Shown one piece after another: positions 61,926-64,000 of a DNA stretch of 64,000 bases. A program made the translations under genes and the position numbers. This DNA is from Streptomyces sp. NBC_01381 (GTDB taxonomy: Bacteria > Actinomycetota > Actinomycetes > Streptomycetales > Streptomycetaceae), in contig NZ_JAPEPI010000001.1 in NCBI RefSeq assembly GCF_026340305.1, forward strand, positions 2,914,001 through 2,978,000, read 5' to 3'. Under the pieces are notes generated by a model. It was given only the letters and a program-made list of their open reading frames with translations, made no database searches and was not told the DNA's origin. Numbering within the stretch: the stretch's first letter is position 1; each line of letters starts with the position of its first letter.

Positions 61926-61961
61926 ACGCCCCGTCGGTGACCTGCGTCTCCGGCGGGGCGT
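61926..61961. terminator. Hairpin between the two NlpC/P60 genes
   Basis: ACGCCCCGTCGG pairs with CCGGCGGGGCGT (one mismatch) around a 12-base loop. It may end transcription of the first gene, so the paralogues need not be co-transcribed. Confidence 0.7.
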
Positions 61962-62072
61962 CACGTTGTGTGCACGGCCAGGTCTTTGGCCGTGACGTGA
62001 TCCCACGGCTACTGTCGCGCGCACTCCCCCGACGGATCGGGGGGTTCGCCAGCGGAGGGAGAGCGGCTTCCC

Positions 62073-63110
62073 GTGGGGTCCCATCGTCGTCCCGCACAGT
62101 CCGGCCTTGACCGGAGCGCGCGCGTGACCGTCTTCTCGGCAGCGGCGGCCACTGCGGCCACCGCCGCCGCCGCACTCGGCGCCGCACCGGCGGGCGCAGC
62201 GCCGCAGGACACTCCGTCCGACACCAAGGCCAAGGTGGACCGCCTCTACGAACAGGCCGAGCAGGCCACCGAGTCGTACAACAAGGCCGATGAGCGCGCG
62301 GACACGCTGCGCGAGCAGGTCCGTCTCGCCAAGGACAGCGTCGCCCGTGGGCAGGAGCGCATCAACATGATGCGCCGCGCCCTCGGCGCGCTCGCCGGGG
62401 CCCAGTACCGCTCCGGCGGCATCGACCCCTCGCTCGCCCTGATGCTCTCCTCCGACCCCGAGGGCTATCTCGACAAGGCGGCGGCGCTCGACCGCATCGG
62501 CGCCCGGCAGGCCGACGAACTGACCGATCTGCAGAAGGCCCAGCGCGCCCTCTCCCAGGAGCGCACGGAGGCCACCCGCAAGCTCGTCGACCTCGAGGAG
62601 AGCCGCAAGGCGGTGGCCCGCCACAAGCGCACCGTCGAGCACAAGCTCGCCAAGGCGCGGCGGCTGCTCAACTCGCTGTCCTCCGACGAGCGCGACGCGT
62701 ACGACAAGGCGTCGCGCTCGGGACGCGGCGGACTGCCCGATCTCGGCGGCGCGGTGCCCGCATCGTCGCGGGCCGCCGCCGCGATCGCCGCGGTGAGCTC
62801 GGCGGTCGGCAAGCCGTACGTGTGGGGCGCCAACGGCCCCTCCGGCTTCGACTGTTCGGGCCTCACCCAGTGGGCGTACGCACAGGCGGGCGTCGGCCTG
62901 CCGCGCACCTCGCAGGCGCAGCGCTACGCCGGGCGCCAGGTGCCGCTCGGGCAGGCACAGCCCGGCGACCTCGTCACCTACCGCGACGACGCGAGCCACA
63001 TCGGGATGTACATGGGCAACGGCCAGGTCGTGCACGCGCCCTACCCCGGAGCGCCCGTGCGCTACGACCCGGTGGGCATGATGCCGGTGTCGTCGGTGAC
63101 GCGGATCTGA
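62073..63110 (+). CDS. Secreted NlpC/P60 (C40) peptidoglycan endopeptidase, second of two
   Basis: This 345-aa paralogue of the preceding gene has the same layout: signal peptide (about 1-45), coiled coil (about 50-205) and NlpC/P60 domain with Cys in FDCSGLTQWAYA and His in SHIGMYMGNG. The start region (GTG GGG TCC CAT CGT) matches that of the first gene, and GGAGGGAGAG lies upstream. It differs at many positions, so the duplication is old. The metallopeptidase-like lipoprotein follows after 38 bp. Confidence 0.93.
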   Translation: MGSHRRPAQSGLDRSARVTVFSAAAATAATAAAALGAAPAGAAPQDTPSDTKAKVDRLYEQAEQATESYNKADERADTLREQVRLAKDSVARGQERINMMRRALGALAGAQYRSGGIDPSLALMLSSDPEGYLDKAAALDRIGARQADELTDLQKAQRALSQERTEATRKLVDLEESRKAVARHKRTVEHKLAKARRLLNSLSSDERDAYDKASRSGRGGLPDLGGAVPASSRAAAAIAAVSSAVGKPYVWGANGPSGFDCSGLTQWAYAQAGVGLPRTSQAQRYAGRQVPLGQAQPGDLVTYRDDASHIGMYMGNGQVVHAPYPGAPVRYDPVGMMPVSSVTRI

Positions 63111-63148
63111 CCGGCGGCGGGCCGCCCGCTGCCCGTACGATCTGAATC

Positions 63149-64000
63149 ATGGCTGGTCGCGGGCGTGGGTCGGGAGTCCTTGCACTCTGCGTCGCGCTGC
63201 TCGTCGGATGCGGCGGTCCTTCGGCGCCCGACGCGGCGCCCGGCGACGTGCGCAGGCTCCTGGACCGGCGCGCGGAAGCGGTGCTCGACCGGGACGCCGC
63301 CGCGTACCGCGCGACGGGCCGGCCCGCCGAGGCCTACGGCAACCTCCGTGATCTCCCGCTCGCGTCGTGGGGGTACCGCCTGACCGCCTTCGACCGGGAC
63401 GGCGCGCGGGCCACGGCGACCGCCGAGCTCCGGTACCGGATCAAGGGCTACGACAGGGAGCCGCTGAGCACGACGCGCACGCTCTCGCTCCGGGAGCGCG
63501 ACGGACAGTGGTACGTCGCCGCCGAGCGCCCCGCGAAGAAGGCCACCGAGCAGCTCTGGGACCAGGGGCCCGTCACGTCCGTGCGGGGCGACCACAGCCT
63601 CGTCCTGGGCGTCGGGCGCGGGGACCGGGCCACCGCGGAGCTGCGCGCGTACGCGGATCTCGCCGACCGCGCGGTGCCGTCGGTGCGGGACGCCTGGCGC
63701 GGGAAGTGGCCCGGGCAGGTCGTCGTCCTCGTGCCCAAGTCCCTGGACGGCATGGCGGGGCTGCTGGGGGCGCCCGCCTCCGGCTATCAGGGGATCGCGG
63801 CGGTGACCACGGGGGAGGCCGGCGGCTCCGGGCAGGCGCCCGCCGACCGGATCATCGTCAACCCGGAGGCGTACGGCGTGCTCGGTGCCTTCGGCAAGCA
63901 GGTCGTCATCACCCACGAGACGACCCACGTCGCGACCCGCGCGCACACCTCGCGGGCCACCCCGCTCTGGCTCTCCGAGGGCTTCGCCGACTGGGTGGGC
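63149..64000 (+). CDS. Metallopeptidase-like lipoprotein, cut by the window end
   Basis: The first 284 residues are visible. A lipoprotein signal ends at VGCG near residue 21. A domain of unknown fold follows (about 30-240), and near the end a gluzincin zinc motif HETTH (256-260) appears with a downstream Glu in LSEGFADW (about 277), as in M1-type and related peptidases. The coding sequence runs off the right edge without a stop. The ATG at 63149 is the only good start. The substrate is unknown; the cell-wall neighbourhood is only suggestive. Confidence 0.82.
   Translation, partial: MAGRGRGSGVLALCVALLVGCGGPSAPDAAPGDVRRLLDRRAEAVLDRDAAAYRATGRPAEAYGNLRDLPLASWGYRLTAFDRDGARATATAELRYRIKGYDREPLSTTRTLSLRERDGQWYVAAERPAKKATEQLWDQGPVTSVRGDHSLVLGVGRGDRATAELRAYADLADRAVPSVRDAWRGKWPGQVVVLVPKSLDGMAGLLGAPASGYQGIAAVTTGEAGGSGQAPADRIIVNPEAYGVLGAFGKQVVITHETTHVATRAHTSRATPLWLSEGFADWVG

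Noticed and set aside
60522..62072. c-di-AMP (ydaO) riboswitches before the NlpC/P60 genes
   Set aside because: Such riboswitches often precede cell-wall hydrolases, but neither leader shows the conserved ydaO core in my reading and both leaders are short. A covariance search would decide.
1..64000. Insertion sequences, prophage genes or transferred islands
   Set aside because: No transposase, integrase or attachment site is visible, and base and codon use look uniform across the window.

Overview
The window is a 64-kb piece of a high-GC actinobacterial chromosome, almost certainly Streptomyces. Third codon positions in the real genes are nearly all G or C, start codons are often GTG, neighbouring genes often overlap by 4 bases, and the gene content matches the conserved core of Streptomyces chromosomes. 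No tRNA, rRNA, prophage, insertion sequence or CRISPR array is visible. It looks like core chromosome; the unusual content is in the repeats, in the 3' ends of genes and in a few fused or overlapping genes.

Layout, left to right. Positions 1-3.7 kb hold a PGRP-type amidase, a DUF4240 protein, a short-chain dehydrogenase and a WYL-domain regulator. Positions 3.8-12.6 kb carry, on the minus strand, the 2-oxoacid dehydrogenase machinery: pepA, lpdA (E3), sucB (E2 with two lipoyl domains), a GntR/FCD regulator and aceE (E1), with a perfect palindrome upstream of aceE. Positions 12.9-24 kb hold a GH114-like lipoprotein, late cobalamin genes (cobS, cobT and a cobU fused to an MBL-like domain), an MprF-like lipid-modifying protein with a rhomboid-like partner, an HtrA-type protease, two methyltransferases and a DUF3043 membrane protein. 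Positions 24.3-25.4 kb are pspA-pspAA, followed by an 0.7-kb non-coding array of about 79-base repeats. Positions 26.3-33.5 kb carry a NarL-type two-component system, an RND exporter, and a Bcr/CflA exporter divergent from a MarR regulator. Positions 33.5-40 kb hold nadA, erpA, a secreted protein, adoK and a cysteine desulfurase-TusA fusion.

Positions 40.2-49.5 kb encode the terminal respiratory chain: ctaCDF, then ctaE-qcrC-qcrA-qcrB, which together make the actinobacterial cytochrome bc1-aa3 supercomplex. An L,D-transpeptidase and a degenerate receiver protein lie between the two clusters. trpD follows, then a SAM-IV riboswitch with a six-codon leader ORF in front of a class V aminotransferase, then glycerate kinase and an SLC13-family transporter. 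Positions 55.2-60.5 kb contain an OmpR-type two-component system with a small secreted acidic protein, a stand-alone Lrp ligand domain overlapping a rhomboid protease, a double-CxxC protein and a NYN-domain protein. The end carries two tandem NlpC/P60 hydrolases and a metallopeptidase-like lipoprotein cut off by the window edge. From memory, the order adoK / ctaC / ctaE-qcrCAB / trpD / NlpC-P60 resembles the Mycobacterium tuberculosis region around Rv2190c-Rv2205c.

The best leads for new biology are the repeat array between pspAA and the histidine kinase, with inverted-repeat ends; repeated cases where the 3' end of a gene, often including its stop codon, is tandemly duplicated; a tandem duplication of the 5' region of the GH114 gene; the ctaE start codon lying inside a perfect palindrome; and the leader ORF downstream of the SAM-IV aptamer. 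All functional calls are from reading the sequence without database searches.
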